NCBI RefSeq assembly: GCF_046614695.1
Contig: NZ_JBKKHQ010000012.1
Coordinates: 1-64,000, forward strand
Length of the DNA: 64,000 nucleotides
Source of the DNA: Pokkaliibacter sp046614695
GTDB taxonomy: Bacteria > Pseudomonadota > Gammaproteobacteria > Pseudomonadales > Balneatricaceae
Direction: 5' to 3'
The notes beneath the pieces were generated by a model. The model had not been told where the DNA came from. It searched no databases and saw only the letters and a program-made list of their open reading frames with translations. Each line of letters opens with the position of its first letter. Within the stretch, counting starts at the first letter, position 1. The position numbers were made by a program, and so were the translations under genes. Shown here one piece after another: positions 36,978 through 44,500 of this stretch.

Positions 36978-37000
36978 CTGTTAACCCGTAAGGAGCATAC

Positions 37001-37417
37001 ATGCGTCATTACGAAATCGTATTTCTGGTTCATCCTGACCAGAGCGAGCAAGTACCTGCAATGGTCGAGCGTTACACCTCTCTGATCGAAGCAGCAGAAG
37101 GTAAAATCCACCGTCTGGAAGACTGGGGCCGTCGTCAACTGGCTTATCCCATCAACAAAATCCATAAAGCGCATTACGTTCTGCTGAACGTTGAAGCGAC
37201 TCAGGAAGTGATGGACGAGCTGGAAGAGCTGTTCCGCTACAACGACGCTGTCATCCGTAACCTGGTAATTCGCCGTAAAGAAGCGGTCACTGAGGTTTCT
37301 CCTATCAAGGCTGCTGAAAGCCGTGAAGAGCGCCGTCCTCGTCGTGACGATTCTGCCCCTAAAGCAGATTCTAACAACGATAACGAAGTTGAAGAGACCG
37401 AAGAAGCTGACGCCTAA
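37001..37417 (+). CDS. rpsF: 30S ribosomal protein S6
   Basis: 138 residues. Typical MRHYEIVFLVHPDQSEQVPAM start, RRQLAYPINK and NLVIRRKE segments; the C-terminal tail is acidic (EVEETEEADA), where RimK-type glutamylation occurs in some species. S6 pairs with S18 on the platform of the 30S subunit. rpsR follows at 34 nt. priB, found between them in enterics, is absent. Confidence 0.98.
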   Translation: MRHYEIVFLVHPDQSEQVPAMVERYTSLIEAAEGKIHRLEDWGRRQLAYPINKIHKAHYVLLNVEATQEVMDELEELFRYNDAVIRNLVIRRKEAVTEVSPIKAAESREERRPRRDDSAPKADSNNDNEVEETEEADA

Positions 37418-37451
37418 GTCGCAGCTTATTACCAATTAAGGAGTTATACAG

Positions 37452-37679
37452 ATGGCGCGTTTTTTCCGTCGTAGAAAATTTTGCCGCTTCACCGCTGAAG
37501 GCGTGAAGGAAATCGATTACAAAGACATCGAAACCTTGAAGGGTTACATCACTGAGACCGGCAAGATCGTTCCTAGCCGTATCACTGGTACCCGTGCTCG
37601 TTATCAGCGTCAGCTGGCGTCCGCTATCAAGCGTGCACGTTTCCTGGCCCTGCTGCCTTACACTGACAGCCATCAGTAA
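37452..37679 (+). CDS. rpsR: 30S ribosomal protein S18
   Basis: 75 residues: ARFFRRRKFCRF at the N-terminus, then YKDIETLKGYITETGKIVPSR split across the fold and the RYQRQLASAIKRARFLALLPY end. It binds S6 and 16S rRNA. It follows rpsF with a good ribosome-binding site (AAGGAG). A 395-nt non-coding stretch separates it from rplI. Confidence 0.98.
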   Translation: MARFFRRRKFCRFTAEGVKEIDYKDIETLKGYITETGKIVPSRITGTRARYQRQLASAIKRARFLALLPYTDSHQ

Positions 37680-38074
37680 GGCCGGTTCAGCTTAGGCTGA
37701 ATCGAACTGCTGTCTTTTTGATCGCGTAAGCGGTCGTACGTCCAAGTGACGTATGCAGTAGGAGCTTTCGGGCTCTTGGGCGAAAAGCCCACAGGTAAAA
37801 CGAAATCGTTTTGCTTGTCAGTTCCTCTACTGGCCTTGAGGGCTGATGGTGACGGTGTCGTTCCCTGGGAGTGACTCCACCGGAACCCTGCAGGCCATGG
37901 TGGAATGCCCAGCTACAAAAAGGCAGAAGTGCAGTGACGACAGGGGTGCGATTGAGCGCACCGGTTTAAGGTCCTGTGTTTTACCCTAACTATCTGTCAC
38001 GTGACTTCGGTGACGGGACAGACGACTCAATCTGACAGCCAAGGCTGCAGATTTTGCAAACAGAGGTTTACGAG
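37680..38074 (+). other. Structured 395-nt gap between rpsR and rplI
   Basis: No supported gene. The stretch holds a chain of local hairpins on the plus strand: 37684-37703 (8 bp, loop TTAG); 37720-37735 (6 bp, GTAA loop); 37737-37753 (6 bp); 37777-37791 (5 bp, GAAAA loop); 37797-37812; 37818-37846; 37861-37885; 37940-37977 (ACAGG/CCTGT closing GGTGCG/CGCACC); 37994-38021 (12 positions, TTCG loop); and 38031-38051. It could be a long rplI leader, a processed non-coding RNA, or the scar of a lost gene (pseudomonads carry a membrane-protein gene here). Confidence 0.5.
37994..38021 (+). other. UUCG-capped hairpin upstream of rplI
   Basis: Two 12-nt arms with two mismatches closed by C(TTCG)G, a very stable tetraloop. 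It lies 54-81 nt upstream of the rplI start and is the strongest hairpin in the rpsR-rplI gap. Confidence 0.6.
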
Positions 38075-38521
38075 ATGGAAGTTATTCTGCTCGAGAAAGT
38101 CGGCAAGCTGGGTGGCTTGGGCGACAAAGTTAAAGTGAAATCCGGTTTCGGCCGTAACTACCTGATGCCTTACGGCAAAGCGGTAATGGCAACTCCAGCT
38201 AACGTTGAAGCTTTCGAAGCTCGTCGTGCTGACCTGGAAAAAGCGGCTGCTGACAAGCTGTCTACTGCTCAGTCTCGTGCTGAACAGCTGGCTGAAATCG
38301 AGCTGTCTATCGTTGCTAAAGCTGGTGACGAAGGCAAACTGTTCGGTTCTATCGGTACTCGTGATCTGGCTGACGCCATCACTGCTGCTGGTATCGCTGT
38401 AGACAAGTCTGAAGTTCGTCTGCCAAACGGCGCTCTGCGTCACACTGGCGAGTTCGAAGTCAGCCTGCAGCTGCACCCAGAAGTTTCTGCAACTGTGACT
38501 ATCATCGTTGTTGCTGAATAA
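38075..38521 (+). CDS. rplI: 50S ribosomal protein L9
   Basis: 148 residues from ATG 38075 with GAGG upstream; a short in-frame extension is not conserved. MEVILLEKVGKLGGLGDKV and VKSGFGRNYLMPYGKA are the N-terminal RNA-binding domain, followed by the long helix and the C-terminal domain (KLFGSIGTRDLADAI). L9 sits at the base of the L1 stalk and affects frame maintenance. Confidence 0.98.
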   Translation: MEVILLEKVGKLGGLGDKVKVKSGFGRNYLMPYGKAVMATPANVEAFEARRADLEKAAADKLSTAQSRAEQLAEIELSIVAKAGDEGKLFGSIGTRDLADAITAAGIAVDKSEVRLPNGALRHTGEFEVSLQLHPEVSATVTIIVVAE

Positions 38522-38545
38522 GATTATCTTCGGATGGTCAACCAG

Positions 38546-38575
38546 ACACCCGCTTCGGCGGGTGTTTGTGTTTTT
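38546..38575 (+). terminator. Rho-independent terminator after rplI
   Basis: Stem ACACCCGC/GCGGGTGT capped by TTCG, followed by a T-rich run ending in TTTTT. It closes the rpsF-rpsR-rplI transcript before dnaB. Confidence 0.88.
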
Positions 38576-38673
38576 GCCCTGCGGAATCTTGGCGCAGGAG
38601 CTGAAAACCTTTTACCATGATGAGCTTGTTACTGCCTGGCAGTGGTTCATCATGTCTGTAATGAGTCTTTTCC

Positions 38674-40056
38674 ATGGAAAGTTCGGTTGACCAGCAAACG
38701 GAAGCCCTGAAGCTGCCGCCTCACTCCATAGAAGCGGAGCAGTCCGTGCTGGGTGGTGTCCTTCTGGATAACCAGGCCTGGGACATCGTCGCGGAAAATC
38801 TGGTGGAGGATGACTTCTACCGGAAAAGTCATCGCATGATCTACCGTGCGTTAGCGCACCTGGTCGCTGAGTCTCATCCGCTGGATGTCATCACGCTGTC
38901 TGAAGAGCTGGAGTCCCGCGGTGAGCTGGAAAGCGCTGGTGGCCTTGTCTATCTGGGAGACCTGCTGCAGAACACGCCCAGTACTTCGAATATTCGTTCC
39001 TATTCTGAAATTGTCCGCGACCGCTCCTTGCTGCGCCAGCTGATCGGTATCAGTGGTGAAGTCATGGATCTGGCCTATCACCCGGAGGGGCGAAGTGGTC
39101 AGGAGGTACTGAACGATGCCGAAGCGAAAATCTTCAAAATTGCTGAGACTCGGACTCAGGCTGCTGGCCCGGTGGATGCCAATCGGGTTCTGGCAAATAC
39201 CATTGAGCGTATTGACCTGCTGAATCAGCAGGGCGGCCAGATGACCGGTACGACCACGGGGTTCTCGGATCTGGATGGCATGACCTCTGGCATGCAGCCT
39301 TCAGACATGATCATCATCGCTGCGCGTCCGTCGATGGGTAAAACCACCTTCGCCATGAACATTGTTGAAAACGTGGTCGTGCAAGGCGACAAGCCGGTAC
39401 TGGTGTTCAGTCTTGAGATGCCTGCTGAGCAGCTGATGATGCGTATGCTCGCATCTCTTGGCAAAATTCCTTTGACTAACGTGCGTACTGGTCAGATGGA
39501 CCCGGAAGAGTGGAATCGTCTTACCGGCGCGGTGCACATGTTGCGCAACAAACCGCTGTATATCGATGACCAGCCCGGCCTGACGCCAAGCGAGATGCGT
39601 GCTCGTGCTCGGCGTATCTACCGTGAACATGGCTCTATGGGTCTGATCATGGTCGATTACCTGCAGTTAATGCGCTTGGGCGGTAATGTTGAGAGCCGTA
39701 CCCAAGAGGTCGCGGAAATTTCCCGCTCTCTCAAGGCGCTGGCAAAAGAGCTGAACTGTCCGGTGATTGCGCTCTCGCAGTTGAACCGAAGTCTGGAAAA
39801 CCGGCCTAACAAACGGCCTATTAACTCTGACCTGAGGGAATCGGGCTCTATCGAGCAGGATGCCGACGTCATCATGTTCATATACCGTGATGAGGTCTAC
39901 AACGAGGACTCTCCCGAGAAAGGCATCGCTGAGATTATCATCGGTAAGCAGCGTAACGGCCCTATCGGAACCTGCCGTTTGGCATTTATCGGTAAGTACA
40001 CGCGCTTCGAGGATCTGGCGCGCGATGTTTACGATTCCTACAAGGATGAATACTAA
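38674..40056 (+). CDS. dnaB: Replicative DNA helicase DnaB
   Basis: 460 residues. The N-terminal primase-interacting domain begins around PHSIEAEQSVLGG; the RecA-like motor has Walker A RPSMGKTTFAMN, Walker B LIMVDYLQLM and the LSQLNRSLENRPNKRP DNA-binding loop region. It is the hexameric 5'-3' helicase of the replisome. The rplI-dnaB linkage is common. No intein is present. Confidence 0.98.
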   Translation: MESSVDQQTEALKLPPHSIEAEQSVLGGVLLDNQAWDIVAENLVEDDFYRKSHRMIYRALAHLVAESHPLDVITLSEELESRGELESAGGLVYLGDLLQNTPSTSNIRSYSEIVRDRSLLRQLIGISGEVMDLAYHPEGRSGQEVLNDAEAKIFKIAETRTQAAGPVDANRVLANTIERIDLLNQQGGQMTGTTTGFSDLDGMTSGMQPSDMIIIAARPSMGKTTFAMNIVENVVVQGDKPVLVFSLEMPAEQLMMRMLASLGKIPLTNVRTGQMDPEEWNRLTGAVHMLRNKPLYIDDQPGLTPSEMRARARRIYREHGSMGLIMVDYLQLMRLGGNVESRTQEVAEISRSLKALAKELNCPVIALSQLNRSLENRPNKRPINSDLRESGSIEQDADVIMFIYRDEVYNEDSPEKGIAEIIIGKQRNGPIGTCRLAFIGKYTRFEDLARDVYDSYKDEY

Positions 40057-40085
40057 GTCCTTCATCCTGTGTGGATTCATTGATC

Positions 40086-40169
40086 AATAAAATTACTGGT
40101 TATCAGTAATTTTATTTTCTTTCCTGTGTTGTGATCCCCAAGAACAATAGCGCCTCTTTTGTTCTTGGG
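40086..40169 (+). terminator. Terminator after dnaB and a second hairpin before the next gene
   Basis: A perfect 13-bp A/T-rich stem (40086-40098 with 40104-40116) followed by TTCTTT fits a terminator for dnaB. A second perfect 11-bp stem (40137-40147 with 40159-40169) ends only 15 nt before the ATG of the oxygenase gene, so it could also affect translation initiation of that gene. Confidence 0.65.
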
Positions 40170-40184
40170 TGAGCTGCACCGCTA

Positions 40185-40832
40185 ATGACTGTCACCACTT
40201 CACTTTCCACGCTATCGCCTTTTGATCAGGTCGCGGATGACTTATGTCAGAACGGCTTTGGGATCTATGAAGCGAATGAGGGACTGGCTGCTTTTCTGAA
40301 TGAAGACCTGATGCAGTCGCTGTATGACGATTTACAGCAGCGCTATCAGGATTCGGATATGTACAAGGCGCGAGTGGGTGAGCAAAAGCAGACCCGTGGC
40401 GATATTCGTGGCGATGATATTTGCTGGCTGCGCGGTGAGAGCGAAGCTCAGCGGCATTTCCTGACATTGGCCACTGACTGGCGGCAGGCGTTCAGCCGTC
40501 GGTTATTTCTGGCTCTGACCGAATTTGAATTTCACTATGCCCGGTATCCTCAGGGCAAAGGCTATGCGCGGCACTACGATAATTTTCAGGGCAAAAGCCC
40601 GCGCCGCCTGACCTTTATTCTGTACCTTAACCCTGACTGGCAACCTGGCGATGGCGGTGAACTGGTTATCTATGATGCCAATAATCAGCCTATCACTCAG
40701 GTGGCTCCGCGCTGGGGAACGGTCGTGTTTTTCGCCAGCGATGAGTTCCCGCATGAAGTTTTGCCAGCGGTTAAGCCGCGTTGCAGTCTGACCGGCTGGT
40801 TTCGTTCCGGTTCAGTGTTTCCCTTAACCTGA
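40185..40832 (+). CDS. 2-oxoglutarate-Fe(II) oxygenase of the prolyl-4-hydroxylase type
   Basis: 215 residues forming the double-stranded beta-helix of the P4H-like dioxygenases. The iron triad is visible as HYD (HxD, in YARHYDNFQG) and the distal His of FPHEVLP, and the 2-oxoglutarate-binding Arg lies in RCSLTGWFR. It should hydroxylate a protein or small substrate; which is unknown. Its 3' end overlaps the convergent glycosyltransferase gene by 62 nt, so the RCSLTGWFR region is encoded opposite the tail of that gene. Confidence 0.8.
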   Translation: MTVTTSLSTLSPFDQVADDLCQNGFGIYEANEGLAAFLNEDLMQSLYDDLQQRYQDSDMYKARVGEQKQTRGDIRGDDICWLRGESEAQRHFLTLATDWRQAFSRRLFLALTEFEFHYARYPQGKGYARHYDNFQGKSPRRLTFILYLNPDWQPGDGGELVIYDANNQPITQVAPRWGTVVFFASDEFPHEVLPAVKPRCSLTGWFRSGSVFPLT

Positions 40833-41829
40833 CCAGCGAGCCGATAAAACGCTCGGCGCAGCTCCCCCAGCTGTGCTGACTGGCGGCTTGGCGGCATTGT
40901 TGTGAATCCAGTGTTAAACACTTCAGCGCTGCCGCCTGCAGATCCTCACTCAATATGCCGCTGCTGTTGGCCTCAATGATATCGCGTGGTCCGGTGACCG
41001 GATAAGCCGCGACCGGTGTTCCGCAGGCCAACGCCTCAAGCATGACCAGCCCGAAAGTATCCGTTCTGGAGGGGAATACCAGTGCGTTAGCGCGGGCATA
41101 TTCCTGACGCAGCGCTTCGCCTCGCTTTACCCCCAGCCACTCTGCTTTGGGGTAGCGCCGTTGTAGCTCAGCACGAGCTGGCCCATCGCCCACAACACGT
41201 TTTCGCCCCGGCAGGTTAAGCTTCAGAAAAGCTTCAATATTCTTCTCCACCGCAATGCGTCCGACATACAGCCAAGTGGGCTCAGTCAGGTTCTTTTCCT
41301 CCGGCAGATAGTAGAACGTCTCCAGATCGACACCTCGGCCCCAGGGGGTCAGCTGCGAGGGATTCATCCCAGCCTGAACCAGTTCGTGTCGGTGCTGGGG
41401 GGTCGTCACCAATACCTGACGGCTTTCTCGGTGAAACCAGTTCAGAAATCGGTAGCCTGCAGCAAGGCTGATCCAGGGCCAGCGCGTGTTCACATATTCC
41501 GGAAACTTGGTATGGAGCGAAGTGGTGTAGGGCAGCTGATGGCGGTTGAGGTAGTGGCGAGCCGTAATGCCGAGTGGGCCTTCGGTGGCAATATGTACTG
41601 CATCCGGCTGCCACTGGTGCAGGACGTTGCCGATATGATGAGGCAGACAGCAGGCGAGCCTGACTTCCGGGTAGCTCGGGCAGGGCACTGTTCTAAACAG
41701 GCCGGGATGCACAATTGTCACTTGCATGCCGGTGCGCTGAAGCTCTTTCTCTAATGCGCGAAGGGTGGTTACAACGCCATTCGTTTGCGGCGTCCAGGCA
41801 TCGGTGATGATGAGAATGTGCTGGATCAT
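40771..41829 (-). CDS. GT4-family glycosyltransferase, Agt-like (lipid remodelling)
   Basis: 352 residues. GT-B fold of family 4: N-terminal ILIITDAWTPQTNGVVTTL, donor-side GRIAVEKNIEAFL and the E-x7-E region in ALVFPSRTDTFGLVMLEAL. Similar enzymes coupled to PlcP (Agt) glycosylate diacylglycerol to make glycolipids that replace phospholipids during phosphate starvation; others transfer mannose to lipid acceptors. The gene starts with an ATGA overlap on the PlcP-like gene upstream, which favours the Agt reading. Its C-terminus is antisense to the oxygenase gene. Family sure, role inferred. Confidence 0.75.
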   Translation of the reverse strand: MIQHILIITDAWTPQTNGVVTTLRALEKELQRTGMQVTIVHPGLFRTVPCPSYPEVRLACCLPHHIGNVLHQWQPDAVHIATEGPLGITARHYLNRHQLPYTTSLHTKFPEYVNTRWPWISLAAGYRFLNWFHRESRQVLVTTPQHRHELVQAGMNPSQLTPWGRGVDLETFYYLPEEKNLTEPTWLYVGRIAVEKNIEAFLKLNLPGRKRVVGDGPARAELQRRYPKAEWLGVKRGEALRQEYARANALVFPSRTDTFGLVMLEALACGTPVAAYPVTGPRDIIEANSSGILSEDLQAAALKCLTLDSQQCRQAASQHSWGSCAERFIGSLVRLRETLNRNETSRSDCNAA

Positions 41830-42617
41830 GATGCCAGCGCCAGAGGTTGCTGCTGATCCGGCTGTTGCCTGAGCCGTTCCTCACGCCAGTGAATCAGCCG
41901 TAAAGTACCATCAAGCTCCTCGACCATTGCCGTACATGACTCTACCCAATCGCCACAGTTGAGGTAGCGCACCTCGCCAATCTTACGCATTTCTGCGTGG
42001 TGAATATGACCGCAAATAACACCATGAAAGCCTCTGCGTCGACATTCATGGGCAAGCGCCTCTTCATAGTCGCTAATAAAGCTGACGGCTTTTTTGACTC
42101 GGTGCTTGAGATACGCGGACAGCGACCAGTAACCCCAGCCTAAGCGGCGTCGCAGAGCGTTAAACCAGCGGTTGAGGACGAGTGAGGTTTCGTAGGCGCT
42201 GTCGCCCAGGAAGGCAATCCAGCGATGATAGCGGGTAATGACATCGAAAAGATCTCCATGGGTAATCAGCCAGCGCTCTCCGGTCGCGGAGGTGTACTGC
42301 GCCTCATCGGCGAGTTCGATGTTGCCAAAGAGAAGGGGAGAGTAGCGCCGCAGGAATTCATCATGGTTGCCGGTAATGTAGACAACGCGGGTGCCGCGCT
42401 TGGCAAGTGTCAGTAGTCGTCGCAGGACATTGGAGTGGCTTTGTGGCCAGTAAAGATGCTTGCGCATGCGCCAGCCATCGATGATATCGCCCACCAGATA
42501 GAGTTGCTGGCACTCATAGGATTTAAGAAATTCCGCCAAAAGCTCAGCCTGACAGCCTTTGCTGCCAAGATGCGTGTCGGAAATCCAGAGGGTGCGTACC
42601 TGCTTTTTGGGCGGCAT
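41826..42617 (-). CDS. PlcP-like metallophosphoesterase (LpxH/UDP-diacylglucosamine hydrolase family)
   Basis: 263 residues from ATG 42617, preceded by AAGGAG on its strand; nine more in-frame codons upstream lie inside a hairpin and are not needed. Calcineurin-type motifs: ISDTHLG, GDIIDGW, GNHDEF, THGD and GHIHH. The long WPQSHSNVLRRLL and NCGDWVESCTAMVE blocks resemble PlcP, the phospholipase-C-type enzyme that frees diacylglycerol from phospholipid in phosphate-starved marine bacteria and rhizobia, more than LpxH itself. LpxH paralogy remains possible. It is coupled to the Agt-like gene by ATGA and follows bioA by 69 nt. Confidence 0.72.
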   Translation of the reverse strand: MPPKKQVRTLWISDTHLGSKGCQAELLAEFLKSYECQQLYLVGDIIDGWRMRKHLYWPQSHSNVLRRLLTLAKRGTRVVYITGNHDEFLRRYSPLLFGNIELADEAQYTSATGERWLITHGDLFDVITRYHRWIAFLGDSAYETSLVLNRWFNALRRRLGWGYWSLSAYLKHRVKKAVSFISDYEEALAHECRRRGFHGVICGHIHHAEMRKIGEVRYLNCGDWVESCTAMVEELDGTLRLIHWREERLRQQPDQQQPLALAS

Positions 42618-42623
42618 GGTGGG

Positions 42624-42664
42624 TCTCCTTCGTAAGGGGGCCAAGCCTCATCCTACGAAGGAGA
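42624..42664 (-). promoter_or_regulatory. Hairpin sequestering the ribosome-binding site of the PlcP-like gene
   Basis: Perfect 11-bp inverted repeat, arms 42624-42634 and 42654-42664, with a 19-nt loop. On the minus strand the 3' arm contains the AAGGAG Shine-Dalgarno of the gene starting at 42617, and the 5' arm is an exact anti-Shine-Dalgarno. No T-run follows, so translational control (thermosensor, protein- or RNA-responsive) is more likely than termination. Confidence 0.6.
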
Positions 42665-42686
42665 AATGACGGAGTTATTGCAGTGC

Positions 42687-43991
42687 TCAGGGCTGGCGTG
42701 TCTCGGAGAGGTAATCCAGTAAAACCCGACAGGTGGTCTGCGTTAGCGTCGCCAGCTCATCATTGGTGATAACAAAGGGCGGCATCATGTAGACCAGCTT
42801 GCCGAAGGGGCGAAGCCAAATGCCCTGCTCTACCAGTGCCGGTTGCAGTCGACTCATTTCCACAGGTGTCTCCAGCTCTATGACACCAATGGCACCAAGG
42901 CAGCGGACATCCGCGACGCCGCTCAGGGTGCGTGCGGGCGCAAGACCTTCATTCAGACCCTGTTCAATGCGCTGAACCTGCGCCCGCCAGTCCATGTCCA
43001 ATAGTTGCTGGATGCTGGCGTTGGCCACGCTGCAGGCCAATGGATTACCCATAAAGGTCGGGCCGTGCATAAAGCAGCCTGCGCCACCTTCAGAAATCGT
43101 GTTAGCCACATGAGTGGTGGTCAGCGTCGCAGCCATGGTCATGTATCCGCCGGTCAGCGCCTTGCCAAGACAGAGAATGTCCGGGCTGATATCCGCATGT
43201 TCGCAGGCGAAGAGCTTGCCGGTGCGGCCAAAGCCTATGGCAATTTCATCCGCTATCAGCAAAACATTGTATTCATCACAGAGGCGGCGTGCCGTTGCCA
43301 GATACTCCGGATGATAAAACCGCATGCCGCCTGCGCCCTGAACGATCGGCTCCAGAATAAGCGCGGCCAGCTGTTCGTGATGCTCCGCCAGCGTGGCTTC
43401 AAGCGCCTGCGTATCCGCAGGGTTCCAGCTTTCACCAAACCGACACTTGGGTTCGGGGACAAAGAACTGCTCGAGCAGGCTGCCGCTGAAGAGTTCATGC
43501 ATGCCGGTGGTTGGGTCACACAGGGACATGGCGCCTGTCGTGTCACCATGATAGCCGCGGCGCAGACTGACCAGTTTGTGCTTGCCGGGCTTGTCCCGCG
43601 CCTGCCAGTACTGAATCGCCATCTTCATCGCCACTTCCACGGCGACGGAGCCTGAGTCGGCCAGGAAAACCTTATCCAGCCCCTCCGGGGTCAGCGCGAC
43701 CAAGTGCCTTGCCAGGGTAATGGCAGGCTGATGGGTAATACCGCCGAACATGACGTGACTTAAGGTGTCTACCTGCGCTTTGAGCGCCGCATCCAGTGCG
43801 GGATGGCGATAACCGTGTACCGCTGACCACCAGGAGGCCATGCCATCGATTACCGTGCGGCCATCGTTCAATGTGAGGTGCACCCCCTTGCCATCGCGGA
43901 CGCCGAAGACCGGGCCAGGGCGGGTCATGGAGGTATAGGGGTGCCAAATATGCTGACGATCAAACTCAAGATCATCCTGACTTATGAACAT
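42687..43991 (-). CDS. bioA: Adenosylmethionine-8-amino-7-oxononanoate aminotransferase
   Basis: 434 residues. Class III PLP aminotransferase: DRQHIWHPYTSM at the N-terminus, the SWWSAVHGY substrate region, GYHGDTTGAMS, and the DEIAIGFGRTG block with the PLP lysine in LGKALTGGYM. It makes 7,8-diaminopelargonate using SAM as amino donor. It is 6 kb from bioB-F-H-C-D and transcribed the other way. Its promoter region contains a BirA-type palindrome matching the one at bioB. The SD before 43991 is weak. Confidence 0.96.
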   Translation of the reverse strand: MFISQDDLEFDRQHIWHPYTSMTRPGPVFGVRDGKGVHLTLNDGRTVIDGMASWWSAVHGYRHPALDAALKAQVDTLSHVMFGGITHQPAITLARHLVALTPEGLDKVFLADSGSVAVEVAMKMAIQYWQARDKPGKHKLVSLRRGYHGDTTGAMSLCDPTTGMHELFSGSLLEQFFVPEPKCRFGESWNPADTQALEATLAEHHEQLAALILEPIVQGAGGMRFYHPEYLATARRLCDEYNVLLIADEIAIGFGRTGKLFACEHADISPDILCLGKALTGGYMTMAATLTTTHVANTISEGGAGCFMHGPTFMGNPLACSVANASIQQLLDMDWRAQVQRIEQGLNEGLAPARTLSGVADVRCLGAIGVIELETPVEMSRLQPALVEQGIWLRPFGKLVYMMPPFVITNDELATLTQTTCRVLLDYLSETRQP

Positions 43992-44059
43992 AACAACTAC
44001 TCGCAGGCGTAAGAGTCAGAGCAGGGTAGTGTACCCCTGCGGAAGGAATACGAAAAAAA

Positions 44060-44087
44060 ATTGTAGAAAAAGTGAACCAATGCCCAA
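44060..44087 (-). promoter_or_regulatory. Possible bioA promoter
   Basis: Read on the minus strand: TTGGGC (44087-44082), 16-nt spacer, TACAAT (44065-44060). The -10 is good and the -35 poor. It overlaps the candidate BirA operator. Confidence 0.4.
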
Positions 44088-44102
44088 GGGGTGGGTCTAT
44101 AA
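44070..44102. promoter_or_regulatory. Candidate BirA operator of bioA
   Basis: Halves AAGTGAACC (44070-44078) and GGTCTATAA (44094-44102), separated by 15 nt, match TTGTAAACC and GGTTTACAA at six and seven of nine positions. Same architecture as the site at bioB. It lies between divergent bioA and the bufferin operon and covers the bioA -35. Confidence 0.55.
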
Positions 44103-44247
44103 CTTCTACTGACTGGGAATAATCAGTTGGTAGTGACACAGGGCCCGTGTTCGACACAACCAATGTAAGTGAAACAGCTATATCTCAAGATCGTTGTCGC
44201 AAAAACAAGATCATAAATAACGAAAGAGAACTATGAGAGGTAACACC

Positions 44248-44490
44248 ATGAAATCATCCAAATTGATCGCCGCTGGTGCAGTTTCAGGTTTGTTGGCGTT
44301 GAGCGCGTTGTCTGCTCCTGCTCAGGCAGCAGACAAAGAGAAATGCTACGGCGTTGCCATGGCGGGTCAGAATGATTGCGCTTCCAATGGCCATGCCTGT
44401 GCAGGTCAGGCGACCAAGGATAAAGATCCTGGTGATTGGAAATACGTTGCCAAAGGCAGCTGCGAAGACATGGGCGGCATGCTGAAGTAA
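44248..44490 (+). CDS. bufA1: DUF2282 bufferin-type RiPP precursor (BufA1/GigA)
   Basis: 80 residues from ATG 44248, with AGAGG eight bases upstream (an in-frame ATG at 44233 would add five residues). A Sec signal peptide (LIAAGAVSGLLALSALSAPAQA) ends in an AxA site at residue 27. The mature part has four cysteines, Cys33, Cys44, Cys51 and Cys72, in the contexts EKCYG, NDCAS, HACAG and GSCED, and the conserved KDPGDWKYV stretch, all typical of DUF2282. Such peptides are modified by the adjacent MNIO enzyme and exported to the periplasm, where bufferins bind copper. Small size alone would miss this gene. Confidence 0.88.
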   Translation: MKSSKLIAAGAVSGLLALSALSAPAQAADKEKCYGVAMAGQNDCASNGHACAGQATKDKDPGDWKYVAKGSCEDMGGMLK

Positions 44491-44500
44491 TTCAGACCGG

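Noticed and set aside
37846..37989. A 47-codon open frame in the rpsR-rplI gap
   Set aside because: The possible ribosome-binding site is only three bases from the ATG, composition is unremarkable, and it runs through the hairpin arms; no support for coding.
42655..42672. Pho-box-like CCGTCAT-N4-CCTTCGT (minus strand) upstream of the PlcP-like gene
   Set aside because: The spacing is right and the first half good, but the second matches only about four of seven, and it overlaps the hairpin arm. Tempting given the PlcP role, yet too weak to list as a feature.
43992..44247. A regulator or ECF sigma promoter for the RiPP operon
   Set aside because: No sigma/anti-sigma gene lies nearby and I could not identify a convincing -35/-10 pair before the precursor.
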